Positions 1 to 7,018 are shown, counted from the stretch's first letter. The stretch: 7,139 nucleotides of DNA from Halomonas sp. (GCA_007135745.1 SLIH01000135.1:1-7139), one strand, 5' to 3'. Made by a program: numbers and translations. The notes: a model not told the origin generated them from the sequence alone.

Positions 1-15
1 CCCGCTCCCCAGTAA
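1..15 (+). CDS. Possible last codons of an upstream gene (perhaps atuC)
   Basis: Reading from base 1, four codons (Pro-Ala-Pro-Gln) run into a TAA at 13-15, 31 bases before the start of the acyl-CoA dehydrogenase gene. In known atu clusters the gene directly before atuD is atuC, the carboxyltransferase (beta) subunit of geranyl-CoA carboxylase, so a gene ending here would fit the operon. Four residues cannot identify a protein. Another frame of this stretch stays open into the atuD start region, so this is a positional guess only. Confidence 0.25.
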   Translation, partial: PAPQ

Positions 16-46
16 GGCAGAAATCAGAACAGCAGAGGCAAACCTA

Positions 47-1216
47 ATGCAATTTACCCAGGAACACGAATCACTGCGCAAGACGGTCCGGGATTTTGTT
101 GAGAAAGAGATTAATCCCAATTGCGACCAGTGGGAAAAAGACGGGCGGTTTCCAATTCATGAGATCTTCAAGAAGCTGGGCGATCTGGGGCTTCTGGGTA
201 TCCAGAAGCCGGAAGAATACGGGGGCATGGGACTGGACTACAGCTACAACCTCGTGGCCGCCGAAGAACTCGGCATGGCCGCTGCCGGTGGGCCGCCGCT
301 GGCCATTGGCGTGCAGACCGACATGTGCACCCCGGCGCTGGCGAACTTCGGTTCCCACGAACAGAAAGAAGAATTCCTGCGCCCGGCCATTGCCGGTGAA
401 AAGGTCGGCTGCATCGGCGTCTCCGAAGTCGGTGCCGGCTCCGACGTCGCCGGCATGAAAACCACCGCCCGGCCCGACGGCGATGACTACATCATCAACG
501 GCCACAAAATGTGGATCACCAACTCGCCCAGCGCCGACTTCATCTGCCTGCTCGCCAACACCTCCGAAGGCAAACCGCACAAAAACAAAAGCCTCATCAT
601 GGTGCCCATGGACACCCCCGGCATCACCGTCGCCCCTCACCTGGACAAACTCGGCATGCGCAGTTCCGAAACCGCCCAGGTCTTCTTCGACGACGTGCGC
701 GTACCCCAACGCTACCGCATCGGCGCCGAAGGGACCGGCTTCATGATGCAGATGCTTCAGTTCCAGGAAGAACGCCTCTGGGGTGCCGCCAACATCCTCA
801 AGGCACTCGAAGGCTGCGTAAACAAAACCATCGACTATACCCGCGAGCGGGAAACCTTCGGTCAGCCCCTGATCAACAACCAGGCCATCCACTTCCGCAT
901 GGCCGAACTGCAGACCGAAATCGAAGCCCTCCGCGCCCTCACCTACCAGGCCTGCGAACTGCATATCGCCAAAAAGGATGTTACCCAACTGGCATCCATG
1001 GCCAAGCTCAAGGCTGGACGACTCGGCCGTGAAGTCACCGACAGCTGCCTGCAATACTGGGGCGGCAACGGCTACATGTGGGAAAACCCCGTGGCACGGG
1101 CCTACCGCGACGTACGCCTGGTCTCCATTGGTGGCGGCGCCGATGAAATCATGCTCGGCATCATCTGCAAACTCATGGGCATACTGCCCGGCAAGCAGAA
1201 AGGAGGTGCGGAATGA
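47..1216 (+). CDS. atuD: Citronellyl-CoA dehydrogenase-like acyl-CoA dehydrogenase
   Basis: A 389-residue FAD-dependent acyl-CoA dehydrogenase, the usual length for the family. It is expected to desaturate a branched acyl-CoA at C2-C3 (citronellyl-CoA to geranyl-CoA) and pass electrons to electron-transfer flavoprotein in the cytoplasm. Visible family motifs are GVSEVGAGSD (124-133), WITN (156-159), RERETFGQPL (266-275, flavin/dimer contact) and QYWGGNGYMWENP (336-348). The usual catalytic Glu of the medium-chain type (YEGT motif) is replaced: the site reads IGGGADE (361-367), with Gly363 in its place. A Glu in QEERL (E242) aligns with the alternative catalytic Glu of isovaleryl-CoA dehydrogenase, which also handles 3-methyl-branched substrates. 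The start is supported by AGAGG at 34-38 and a typical N-terminus. The substrate is inferred from the neighbours; isovaleryl-CoA dehydrogenase is the main alternative. Confidence 0.85.
   Translation: MQFTQEHESLRKTVRDFVEKEINPNCDQWEKDGRFPIHEIFKKLGDLGLLGIQKPEEYGGMGLDYSYNLVAAEELGMAAAGGPPLAIGVQTDMCTPALANFGSHEQKEEFLRPAIAGEKVGCIGVSEVGAGSDVAGMKTTARPDGDDYIINGHKMWITNSPSADFICLLANTSEGKPHKNKSLIMVPMDTPGITVAPHLDKLGMRSSETAQVFFDDVRVPQRYRIGAEGTGFMMQMLQFQEERLWGAANILKALEGCVNKTIDYTRERETFGQPLINNQAIHFRMAELQTEIEALRALTYQACELHIAKKDVTQLASMAKLKAGRLGREVTDSCLQYWGGNGYMWENPVARAYRDVRLVSIGGGADEIMLGIICKLMGILPGKQKGGAE
1199..1216 (+). promoter_or_regulatory. Strong ribosome binding site with ATGA stop/start overlap, atuD-atuE
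   Basis: AAAGGAGGTG (1199-1208) is a near-perfect Shine-Dalgarno sequence; its GGAGG ends six bases before the ATG at 1213. That ATG shares ATGA with the stop codon of atuD. The site lies inside the last codons of atuD and fixes the start of atuE. It implies translational coupling, so dehydrogenase and hydratase should be made together. Confidence 0.8.
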
Positions 1217-2022
1217 ACCAACTGCCCGACTGCGACACCCTCGCTCTGGATCGGCAGGGCGGCATACTGCACATCACCCTCAACCGGCCCGAAAGCCGCA
1301 ACGCCATGAGCCTCGCCATGGTGGAAGAATTGCGGGGACTTTTCGGTGAAATCGCGGATGACACCGATATCCGCGCCGTCGTTCTCCGTGGTGCCGAAGG
1401 CCACTTCTGTGCCGGCGGCGACGTCAAGGACATGGCTGCGGCACGGGGCCAGAAAGTGGAAGTCGGAGAGGATCCCTTCTTCAAGCTCAACCGGGCTTTC
1501 GGCTATCTCCTGACCGAAGTGGAAAACGCACCCCAGACCACGGTCGCGGTACTGGAAGGCGCGGTTATGGGTGGCGGCTTCGGACTGGCCTGTGTTTCGG
1601 ACATCGCCCTGGCTCACAGCAACGCAAAATTCGGTCTGCCAGAAACCAGTCTCGGCATCACGCCCGCCCAGATAGCGCCCTTTGTGGTACGCCGCATCGG
1701 CCTGACCCAGGCGCGACGACTGGCCCTGACCGGCCACCGGTTTGATGGCCGCGAAGCCCTGGCAGTAGGCGTGGTGCATGACTGCGCCGAAGATACCCAG
1801 ACCCTGGACAAACAGCTCGCGGAAACCCTTGATCGCATCCGCCACTGCGCTCCCGGCGCAAGCCGCCTGACCAAAAAATTGCTTCTGTCGGTGGAGAAAG
1901 AACCGCTTGAACAGTTGCTGGATTCCGCCGCCAGAGACTTTGCGCGGGCGATCCGTGGCCAAGAAGGGCAGGAAGGGACTATGGCGTTTGTGCAGAAGCG
2001 GAAGCCCAAGTGGGTTGAATGA
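1213..2022 (+). CDS. atuE: Isohexenylglutaconyl-CoA hydratase-like crotonase-family protein
   Basis: A 269-residue member of the enoyl-CoA hydratase/isomerase (crotonase) family. In the atu pathway it would add water to isohexenylglutaconyl-CoA, the product of geranyl-CoA carboxylase. The two oxyanion-hole segments are visible as FCAGGDVKDM (65-74) and GAVMGGGFG (116-124). Only one of the two catalytic glutamates of classical hydratases is kept: E144 in FGLPE matches rat Glu164, while the position of rat Glu144 is Gly124 (GGGFGLA). The loop after the Glu reads GITPAQIAPF (148-157), not the common PGAGGTQ type. As I recall, LiuC, the methylglutaconyl-CoA hydratase of leucine breakdown, shares both traits, which supports an alkylglutaconyl-CoA hydratase over a generic fatty acid hydratase. 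It is translationally coupled to atuD. LiuC-type activity is the main alternative. Confidence 0.8.
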   Translation: MNQLPDCDTLALDRQGGILHITLNRPESRNAMSLAMVEELRGLFGEIADDTDIRAVVLRGAEGHFCAGGDVKDMAAARGQKVEVGEDPFFKLNRAFGYLLTEVENAPQTTVAVLEGAVMGGGFGLACVSDIALAHSNAKFGLPETSLGITPAQIAPFVVRRIGLTQARRLALTGHRFDGREALAVGVVHDCAEDTQTLDKQLAETLDRIRHCAPGASRLTKKLLLSVEKEPLEQLLDSAARDFARAIRGQEGQEGTMAFVQKRKPKWVE

Positions 2023-2026
2023 AGGA

Positions 2027-2054
2027 GCAGGTTGCAGGTCGCAGGTTTCAGGTC
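2027..2054 (+). repeat. Four tandem 7-base repeats in the atuE-atuF gap
   Basis: Four back-to-back heptamers lie here: GCAGGTT (2027-2033), GCAGGTC (2034-2040), GCAGGTT (2041-2047) and TCAGGTC (2048-2054), consensus KCAGGTY. They begin five bases after the atuE stop in the only sizeable gap of the operon. The last unit can pair with ACCTGA at 2068-2073, giving a weak hairpin. The repeats are too short to be an insertion sequence. Such arrays vary in copy number by slippage; a role in regulation or mRNA processing is possible, but nothing in the sequence proves it. Confidence 0.65.
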
Positions 2055-2106
2055 AAACCCACCTTCAACCTGAGACCCACACGGATCACCGGAAAGGTAG
2101 AGTGAC

Positions 2107-4101
2107 ATGTTCAACAAGATTCTGATCGCCAATCGGGGCGAGATTGCGGTTCGGGTGATCCGCACCGCCCAGTCCATGGGGTACCGGACTGTGGCTGTTT
2201 TCAGCGAACCGGACAGCGGCGCCCCCCATGTAACGCTCGCCGATGAAGCTGTGTGCATCGGCCCGGCTGCAGCCAGCGCTTCCTATCTAAACATCGAGGC
2301 CATCATCGAGGCAGCCAGGCGTACCGGGGCGGATGCCGTCCATCCCGGATACGGTTTTCTCTCGGAGAACGCTGCTTTCGTTGCCGCCTGCGACGAGAAC
2401 AATATCACCTTCATCGGACCGCCCGCCGGGGCCATGGAGCTCATGGGCAGCAAACGTCGCTCAAAGGAAGCCATGGCCGAGGCCGACGTGCCCACGGTCC
2501 CCGGCTTCCAGAGCTCTGACACCAACCCCAGCCCCTGGCAAAAGGCCGCCGAAGAGATCGGTTACCCCGTCATGATCAAGGCCTCGGCCGGCGGTGGCGG
2601 TCGCGGCATGCGCCTGGTGCACGAGCCGAAAAACCTGGCAGACGAACTGCAACGGGCCCGTTCCGAAGCGGAGAACGCCTTTGGCGACGGCGAGCTGATT
2701 CTTGAGAAAGCCATTGTGCGCCCCCGCCATATCGAGATTCAGGTCTTTGCCGACAAAGCCGGCAATGCCATTCACCTGGGCGAACGGGACTGCTCGGTCC
2801 AGCGTCGCCACCAGAAAGTGGTCGAAGAAGCGCCCTCGCCCTTTGTCGATGAAGAAATGCGTCAGGCCATGGGCGAAGCTGCCGTCAAGGCGGCGCAGGC
2901 CTGCGGTTATGTCGGCGCCGGAACCGTTGAATTCATCGTCGACGAACAGCGCAAATTCTATTTCCTCGAAATGAACACCCGCCTGCAGGTGGAACACCCG
3001 GTCACCGAAGAAGTTACCGGCCTCGATCTGGTCGCGCTGCAACTGCGCATCGCGGCTGGCGAGCCACTGCCTCTGACCCAGGAGCAGGTTCGCATCGAAG
3101 GGCACGCCATTGAAGTGCGCCTTTACGCGGAGGACCCGGCCGCCAACTACATGCCCCAGACCGGCCCGGTCCACCGCTGGGAACCCGCTACCGGCGATGG
3201 CATCCGCGTGGACAGCGGCATCCGATCCGGCATGGCGGTTACGCCGCACTACGACCCCATGATCGCCAAGGTCATCGCCCGCGGCCCCGACCGGGACACC
3301 GCCCGCCGGCGTCTGGTCCGGGCGCTTGAGGACACCCTGTTACTGGGTGTGACCCATAACGCCTGGTTCCTGTCACGCATACTCGCGCACCCCACCTTTG
3401 CCCAAGGGGAAGCCACCACCGCCTTCCTCGATACGGAATTCGCGGACGACGTCAGCCTGCAACCGCTGACCGCATCGAGCAAGGAACTGGCCGTTGCCGC
3501 GCTCATTCTCTATCGCAGCAGCCTCCAGAGTGGGCATGAAGACCGCGCGGGCTGGAGCAACAGCCTGCCCAGCCCCTGTCCCGTCTTGCTCGTCGAAGGC
3601 GAACGACAGCACTGGGTCCGGCTCCAGGAGACCACCGAAGGCACGGAAGCACGAGTTGGAGAATCCACACACCAGCTTCAGGTTGAGACGGAAACCGAAA
3701 GCGGCCTGGTCTTCACTGCCGATGGGGTGCGTCAGCAATGCCAATATCACCGAGCCGATGAAACCCTATATTTGCACTACACCGGACGCTCACTGGCCCT
3801 GCTCGATCAGACCCACGCCCCGGCACGCCGGGCGGGCGACGTCGGCACAGGAAAAATACGGGCAACCATGGACGGCGCAGTGATTGAAGTCACGGTGGCG
3901 GAAGGGGACACTGTGCAGCAGGGGCAGACGCTCGCGGTTCTGGAAGCCATGAAGATGGAGCACCCTTTGAAAGCGGACTGCGACGGCACCGTATCGGACC
4001 TTAAGGTCAGTGCCGGTGATCAGGTGCGCACCAAACAGGTTCTGATGACGGTGACACCGACCAGCTCAGACGATCAGGAGACCAACAGCCATGGCGAGTG
4101 A
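2107..4101 (+). CDS. atuF: Geranyl-CoA carboxylase alpha subunit (biotin carboxylase plus biotin carrier)
   Basis: A 664-residue biotin-dependent acyl-CoA carboxylase alpha subunit. It carboxylates its own biotin using ATP and bicarbonate, then delivers CO2 to the beta subunit (AtuC, not in the window), which carboxylates the methyl branch of geranyl-CoA. The biotin carboxylase part covers about 1-445: MFNKILIANRGEIAVR start, HPGYGFLSEN (79-88), Lys116, glycine-rich ATP-grasp loop KASAGGGGRGM (158-168), and the active-site block EMNTRLQVEHP (288-298) with E275, E288, N290, R292, E296 and R338. About 450-575 is the poorly conserved linker/BT region of MCC and GCC alpha subunits. The biotinyl domain (about 583-650) has EAMKMEH with biotin Lys616; its usual APMPG turn reads ATMDG (586-590). 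AAAGG (2093-2097) precedes the start. Sequence alone cannot separate it from methylcrotonyl-CoA carboxylase (LiuD); the neighbours favour AtuF. Confidence 0.85.
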   Translation: MFNKILIANRGEIAVRVIRTAQSMGYRTVAVFSEPDSGAPHVTLADEAVCIGPAAASASYLNIEAIIEAARRTGADAVHPGYGFLSENAAFVAACDENNITFIGPPAGAMELMGSKRRSKEAMAEADVPTVPGFQSSDTNPSPWQKAAEEIGYPVMIKASAGGGGRGMRLVHEPKNLADELQRARSEAENAFGDGELILEKAIVRPRHIEIQVFADKAGNAIHLGERDCSVQRRHQKVVEEAPSPFVDEEMRQAMGEAAVKAAQACGYVGAGTVEFIVDEQRKFYFLEMNTRLQVEHPVTEEVTGLDLVALQLRIAAGEPLPLTQEQVRIEGHAIEVRLYAEDPAANYMPQTGPVHRWEPATGDGIRVDSGIRSGMAVTPHYDPMIAKVIARGPDRDTARRRLVRALEDTLLLGVTHNAWFLSRILAHPTFAQGEATTAFLDTEFADDVSLQPLTASSKELAVAALILYRSSLQSGHEDRAGWSNSLPSPCPVLLVEGERQHWVRLQETTEGTEARVGESTHQLQVETETESGLVFTADGVRQQCQYHRADETLYLHYTGRSLALLDQTHAPARRAGDVGTGKIRATMDGAVIEVTVAEGDTVQQGQTLAVLEAMKMEHPLKADCDGTVSDLKVSAGDQVRTKQVLMTVTPTSSDDQETNSHGE

Positions 4102-4924
4102 ACTCAACGGCAAAACGATTTTCATCACCGGCGCCAGTCGCGGTATTGGGCGCTCCATCGCCCTGGCCTGTGCCCGCGAAGGCGCCAACATCGTCATTGC
4201 TGCCAAATCCGACCAGCCGCACCCCAAGCTGCCAGGCACCATTCACAGTGTGGCCGAAGAAGTGGAGGCAGCCGGCGGCAAGGCGCTGGCCCTGAAGCTT
4301 GATGTACAGGATGACAGCGGCGTCCATGCCGCCATGAAACAAGCGGCCGATCACTTTGGCGGCATTGACTGCCTGGTCAACAACGCCGGCGCCATCCGGC
4401 TGCAGGGCGTGGCCCAACTGCCGCCGAAACGCTACGATCTCATTCAGTCCATCAATGCCCGGGCGGTATTCATCTGCAGCCAGGCAGCCCTGCCCTGGCT
4501 TAGCCAGTCGGATCACGGCCACATTCTCAACCTGTCGCCGCCGATCAACCTCAACCCCAAGTGGTTCGCCCAGTACGCGCCCTACACCATCAGCAAGTAC
4601 GGCATGTCCATGCTGACCATTGGCATGGCGGAAGAATTCCGCAAGCACCCCATTGCCGTGAACGCGCTCTGGCCCCGAACCCTGATCGCCACCGCCGCGA
4701 TAGAATACGAAGTGGGTGGCCCGGATATGATGAAACGTGGCCGCAAGCCCGAGATCATGGGCGATGCTGCCTGCGCCCTGCTGCGCCGGCCCCCGACCCG
4801 CACCACCGGTCAGTGCATGATCGACGACGAAGTACTGCGCGAGGAAGGCATTACCGATCTGGAACACTATCGCTACGATCCGGACGGACCGGAACTGATG
4901 AACGACCTTTTTCTTGACGAATAA
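4091..4924 (+). CDS. atuG: HSDL2-like short-chain dehydrogenase/reductase
   Basis: A 277-residue classical SDR with a Rossmann fold: nucleotide-binding TGASRGIG (13-20), NNAG (97-100), Asn122, and catalytic Ser149, Tyr165 and Lys169 (YTISK). It closely resembles the N-terminal domain of animal HSDL2 along its length: IVIAAKSDQPHPKLPGTI (34-51), NLSPPINLNP (147-156), SKYGMSM (168-174), VNALWP (190-195) and a C-terminal FLDE. It lacks the SCP-2 lipid-carrier domain that follows in HSDL2. Its position matches atuG of Pseudomonas. The reaction is not settled from sequence: oxidation of a terpenoid alcohol or of a 3-hydroxyacyl-CoA in later beta-oxidation are both plausible. The start overlaps the end of atuF by 11 bases, with AGGAG at 4076-4080, so translation is probably coupled. 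The family is certain; the symbol rests on position. Confidence 0.8.
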   Translation: MASELNGKTIFITGASRGIGRSIALACAREGANIVIAAKSDQPHPKLPGTIHSVAEEVEAAGGKALALKLDVQDDSGVHAAMKQAADHFGGIDCLVNNAGAIRLQGVAQLPPKRYDLIQSINARAVFICSQAALPWLSQSDHGHILNLSPPINLNPKWFAQYAPYTISKYGMSMLTIGMAEEFRKHPIAVNALWPRTLIATAAIEYEVGGPDMMKRGRKPEIMGDAACALLRRPPTRTTGQCMIDDEVLREEGITDLEHYRYDPDGPELMNDLFLDE

Positions 4925-4936
4925 TCCCACAACCGT

Positions 4937-4951
4937 GGAGGGAGCCCTATG
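4937..4951 (+). promoter_or_regulatory. Ribosome binding site of atuH
   Basis: The purine run GGAGGGAG (4937-4944) sits four to seven bases before the ATG at 4949, within the 24 bases that separate atuG and atuH. It fixes the atuH start, and the short gap without a terminator-like structure supports co-transcription. Confidence 0.65.
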
Positions 4952-6775
4952 AGCACGACGGACGTCATTCGACCACGGGATGTATTGCGCAAGGTACCCA
5001 GCCTGCTGCGACGTTTCCCTTTCCTGGCCAGAGGCTATTACTACTACGCCCTGCGCAAAGACAATAAACCGCTCACCCTGGGCACCCTGGTCGAACGTAA
5101 CGCTCGCCGGCACAGCGAACGCACGGCCATCTTCTACGACGACCACAGAATCACCTACCACGAGTTCAATACCTGGGCCAATCAATACGCCCACTTCTTC
5201 CGGATACAGGGCCTGCGCAAGGGCGACACCATCGCCATCTTCCTGGAAAACCGCCCGGAACTGCTCGCCGCTCTGACCGGTGCCGCCAAGGTCGGAGTGG
5301 CCTGCGCCATGATCAACACCTCCCAGAAAGGCCACGTGTTGTCCCACAGCATCAGCCTGGTCCGGCCAAAGATGATTGTCGTAGGCGAAGAACTCCGGGA
5401 AACCCTGGACGAAATACGCGGCGAACTCCCCCACGGCGAACCGGAACGCTTCCTGTACCTGGCCGACACCGACACCCGCGTCCACTACGGCCAGACGCCC
5501 GAAGGCTACGAAAACCTGGCCGCACTGGTCAGCGGTTGCGAAACGGAAAACCCCGTACTCAGTGACCCGCCACGCCTGGGCGACACTGCCGTCTACCTGT
5601 ACACCTCCGGCACCACCGGCCTGCCCAAGGCCGCCCCCGGAAGCCATCGCAAATTCTGCAAGGCCTACGGCGGCTTCGGCCTCATGTCACTGAGCATGAC
5701 CCCGGATGATGTGCTCTACTGCAGCCTACCCTTCTACCACGGCACCGCCTTGCTGGTGTGCTGGGGCTCCGTACTCGCGGGCGGTTCCGCCCTCGTCATG
5801 AAACGCCGCTTCAGCGCCAGCGCCTTCTGGGACGACGTCCGCTTCTACGGCGCCACCACCTTCGGCTACGTGGGCGAACTCTGCCGTTACCTGCTCAACC
5901 AGCCGCGCACGGCCCAGGATCGCAACCATCCGCTGCGAAAAATGGTAGGAAACGGCCTCCGCCCCTCCATCTGGAACGAATTCAAGGATCGCTTCGGCAT
6001 CGAACAGGTCGCCGAACTCTACGCCTCCAGCGAAGGCAACATCGGCTTCACCAACGTCTTCAACCTCGACCGAACCGTCGGCATGTCTACCGCGCCCTAC
6101 GCCCTGGTGAAATACAAAGAAGGCACCAAAGAACCCATCCGCAACGAACAGGGCTGGCTCGAAGAAGTGGAACAGGGCGAACCCGGCCTCCTGCTGGGCG
6201 AAATCACCAAAAAATGGCAGTTCGAAGGCTATACCCAGAAAGAAGCCACGGAAAAATCCATCGTCCGCGACGCCTTCAAAAAAGGCGACGCCTGGTTCAA
6301 CACCGGCGACCTCATGCGCAACATCGGCTGCCGCCACCTCCAGTTCGTCGACCGCATGGGCGACACCTTCCGCTGGAAAGGTGAAAACGTCTCAACCACC
6401 GAAGTCGAAAACATCATCGACGGCTACGGCGGCATCGAAGAAGCCATCGTCTACGGCGTGGAAGTCCCCGACGCCGACGGCAAAGCGGGCATGGTCACCC
6501 TGGTACCAAGCGAAGGCCACCTGGACCTGGACGCACTCCACCGCTACCTCACGGAAAACCTCCCACCCTACGCGGTTCCCGTGTTCGTGCGCATCGCCGA
6601 GGAAATCCCCAAAACCGGCACCTTCAAGTACAAGAAAACCGATCTGCAGAAACAGGGCTACCATCCTATCGACCAGGACGATAGGGTTTATGCTTTGCTG
6701 CGCGGCAAGGACGGGTACCAGAGGCTGGACGACAAAACCGTAAAAGCCATCGAGAGCGGTGAACAGCCTTTATAA
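4949..6775 (+). CDS. atuH: Long/very-long-chain acyl-CoA synthetase, FATP-like (AtuH)
   Basis: A 608-residue ATP-dependent acyl-CoA synthetase that would activate a terpenoid or long-chain acid through an acyl-adenylate to the CoA thioester. The AMP-binding loop is YTSGTTGLPKA (218-228); the second adenylate motif is YASSEGN (358-364). The C-terminal part has NTGDLM (451-456), VDRMGDTFRWKGENVS (467-482) and PKTGTFKYKK (554-563), which carries the probable catalytic lysine. GDTFRWKGENV and length near 600 are marks of the FATP/very-long-chain group (annotated FadD6 in many genomes) rather than classic FadD. No convincing signal peptide is seen; membrane association through the hydrophobic/basic N-terminus (about 15-35) is possible. 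It is the last gene of the operon and matches atuH in position. Its substrate may be a terpenoid acid such as citronellate or a longer isoprenoid acid; this is inferred from context. Confidence 0.82.
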   Translation: MSTTDVIRPRDVLRKVPSLLRRFPFLARGYYYYALRKDNKPLTLGTLVERNARRHSERTAIFYDDHRITYHEFNTWANQYAHFFRIQGLRKGDTIAIFLENRPELLAALTGAAKVGVACAMINTSQKGHVLSHSISLVRPKMIVVGEELRETLDEIRGELPHGEPERFLYLADTDTRVHYGQTPEGYENLAALVSGCETENPVLSDPPRLGDTAVYLYTSGTTGLPKAAPGSHRKFCKAYGGFGLMSLSMTPDDVLYCSLPFYHGTALLVCWGSVLAGGSALVMKRRFSASAFWDDVRFYGATTFGYVGELCRYLLNQPRTAQDRNHPLRKMVGNGLRPSIWNEFKDRFGIEQVAELYASSEGNIGFTNVFNLDRTVGMSTAPYALVKYKEGTKEPIRNEQGWLEEVEQGEPGLLLGEITKKWQFEGYTQKEATEKSIVRDAFKKGDAWFNTGDLMRNIGCRHLQFVDRMGDTFRWKGENVSTTEVENIIDGYGGIEEAIVYGVEVPDADGKAGMVTLVPSEGHLDLDALHRYLTENLPPYAVPVFVRIAEEIPKTGTFKYKKTDLQKQGYHPIDQDDRVYALLRGKDGYQRLDDKTVKAIESGEQPL

Positions 6776-6808
6776 GACGTGGGCAATGGTCGAACATCCA
6801 TGTTGATT

Positions 6809-6850
6809 CTGAAGACAAATAAAGGGATCCCGTTTAGGGATAGTCTTCGG
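6809..6850 (+). other. Imperfect hairpin after atuH, weak terminator candidate
   Basis: CTGAAGAC (6809-6816) can pair with GTCTTCGG (6843-6850) with one G-U pair. Inside, TAAAGG (6820-6825) can pair with CC-G-TTTA (6830-6836, one bulged G) around the palindromic GGGATCCC. It starts 34 bases after the atuH stop, where an operon terminator would be expected. It lacks the T run of a standard intrinsic terminator, so the function is uncertain. Confidence 0.3.
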
Positions 6851-6904
6851 GAGGCAGCTCACTGATGATGGACCACAATACTGGAATCCAAGCAAAATGA
6901 TCGG

Positions 6905-7018
6905 GCCATAAGGCGACGGACCCTTTTCCGGGATGCTCTTCGGCCAGGGATGGCCGAAGCGCAGCGTACATGGACGTATTCATAGCGTATCCCGGAAAAG
7001 GGTCCGTCGCCTTATGGC
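6905..7018. repeat. Long palindrome: perfect 30-bp inverted repeat with inner hairpin
   Basis: The left arm (6905-6934, beginning GCCATAAGGCGACGG) and the right arm (6989-7018, ending CCGTCGCCTTATGGC) are exact reverse complements over 30 bases, separated by 54 bases. In RNA the stem could gain three outer pairs (two G-U, one C-G). The centre holds a second perfect hairpin, CTTCGGCC (6938-6945) with GGCCGAAG (6952-6959), loop AGGGAT, then a segment with AGCGT twice (6963-6967, 6984-6988). It has no transposase gene, and the arms make it far larger than a usual terminator. I recall similar GGGATGGCC...AGCGTACATGGACGTATTCA cores between genes in marine gammaproteobacteria, which suggests a dispersed intergenic palindrome family; I could not check this. 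It may also stop transcription from either side. Confidence 0.8.

Noticed and set aside
71..1054. Open frame of 327 codons on the minus strand within atuD
   Set aside because: It is the complement of a clear acyl-CoA dehydrogenase. Its translation is rich in Gly, Ala, Phe and Val without motifs.
1907..2125. Small + strand frame bridging the atuE-atuF gap
   Set aside because: It begins inside atuE in another frame, is driven by the heptamer repeats and has no credible ribosome binding site or motif.
2461..3249. Open frame of 262 codons on the minus strand within atuF
   Set aside because: It covers the most conserved part of the biotin carboxylase domain; the translation has no family features.
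47..4101. Leucine degradation (liu) operon
   Set aside because: The liu order has the carboxyltransferase gene between dehydrogenase and hydratase genes and a lyase gene after the alpha subunit. Here the hydratase follows directly, and an SDR and acyl-CoA synthetase come next.
4007..5647. Open frame of 546 codons on the minus strand across the end of atuF, atuG and the start of atuH
   Set aside because: It lies antisense to three well-supported genes, has low-complexity Gly/Ala/Val-rich translation and no recognisable domain. It arises from the GC-rich third codon positions of the + strand genes.
6905..7018. Insertion sequence ends or a single CRISPR unit
   Set aside because: Only 54 bases lie between the arms, with no transposase, no array of repeats and no evident target duplication.
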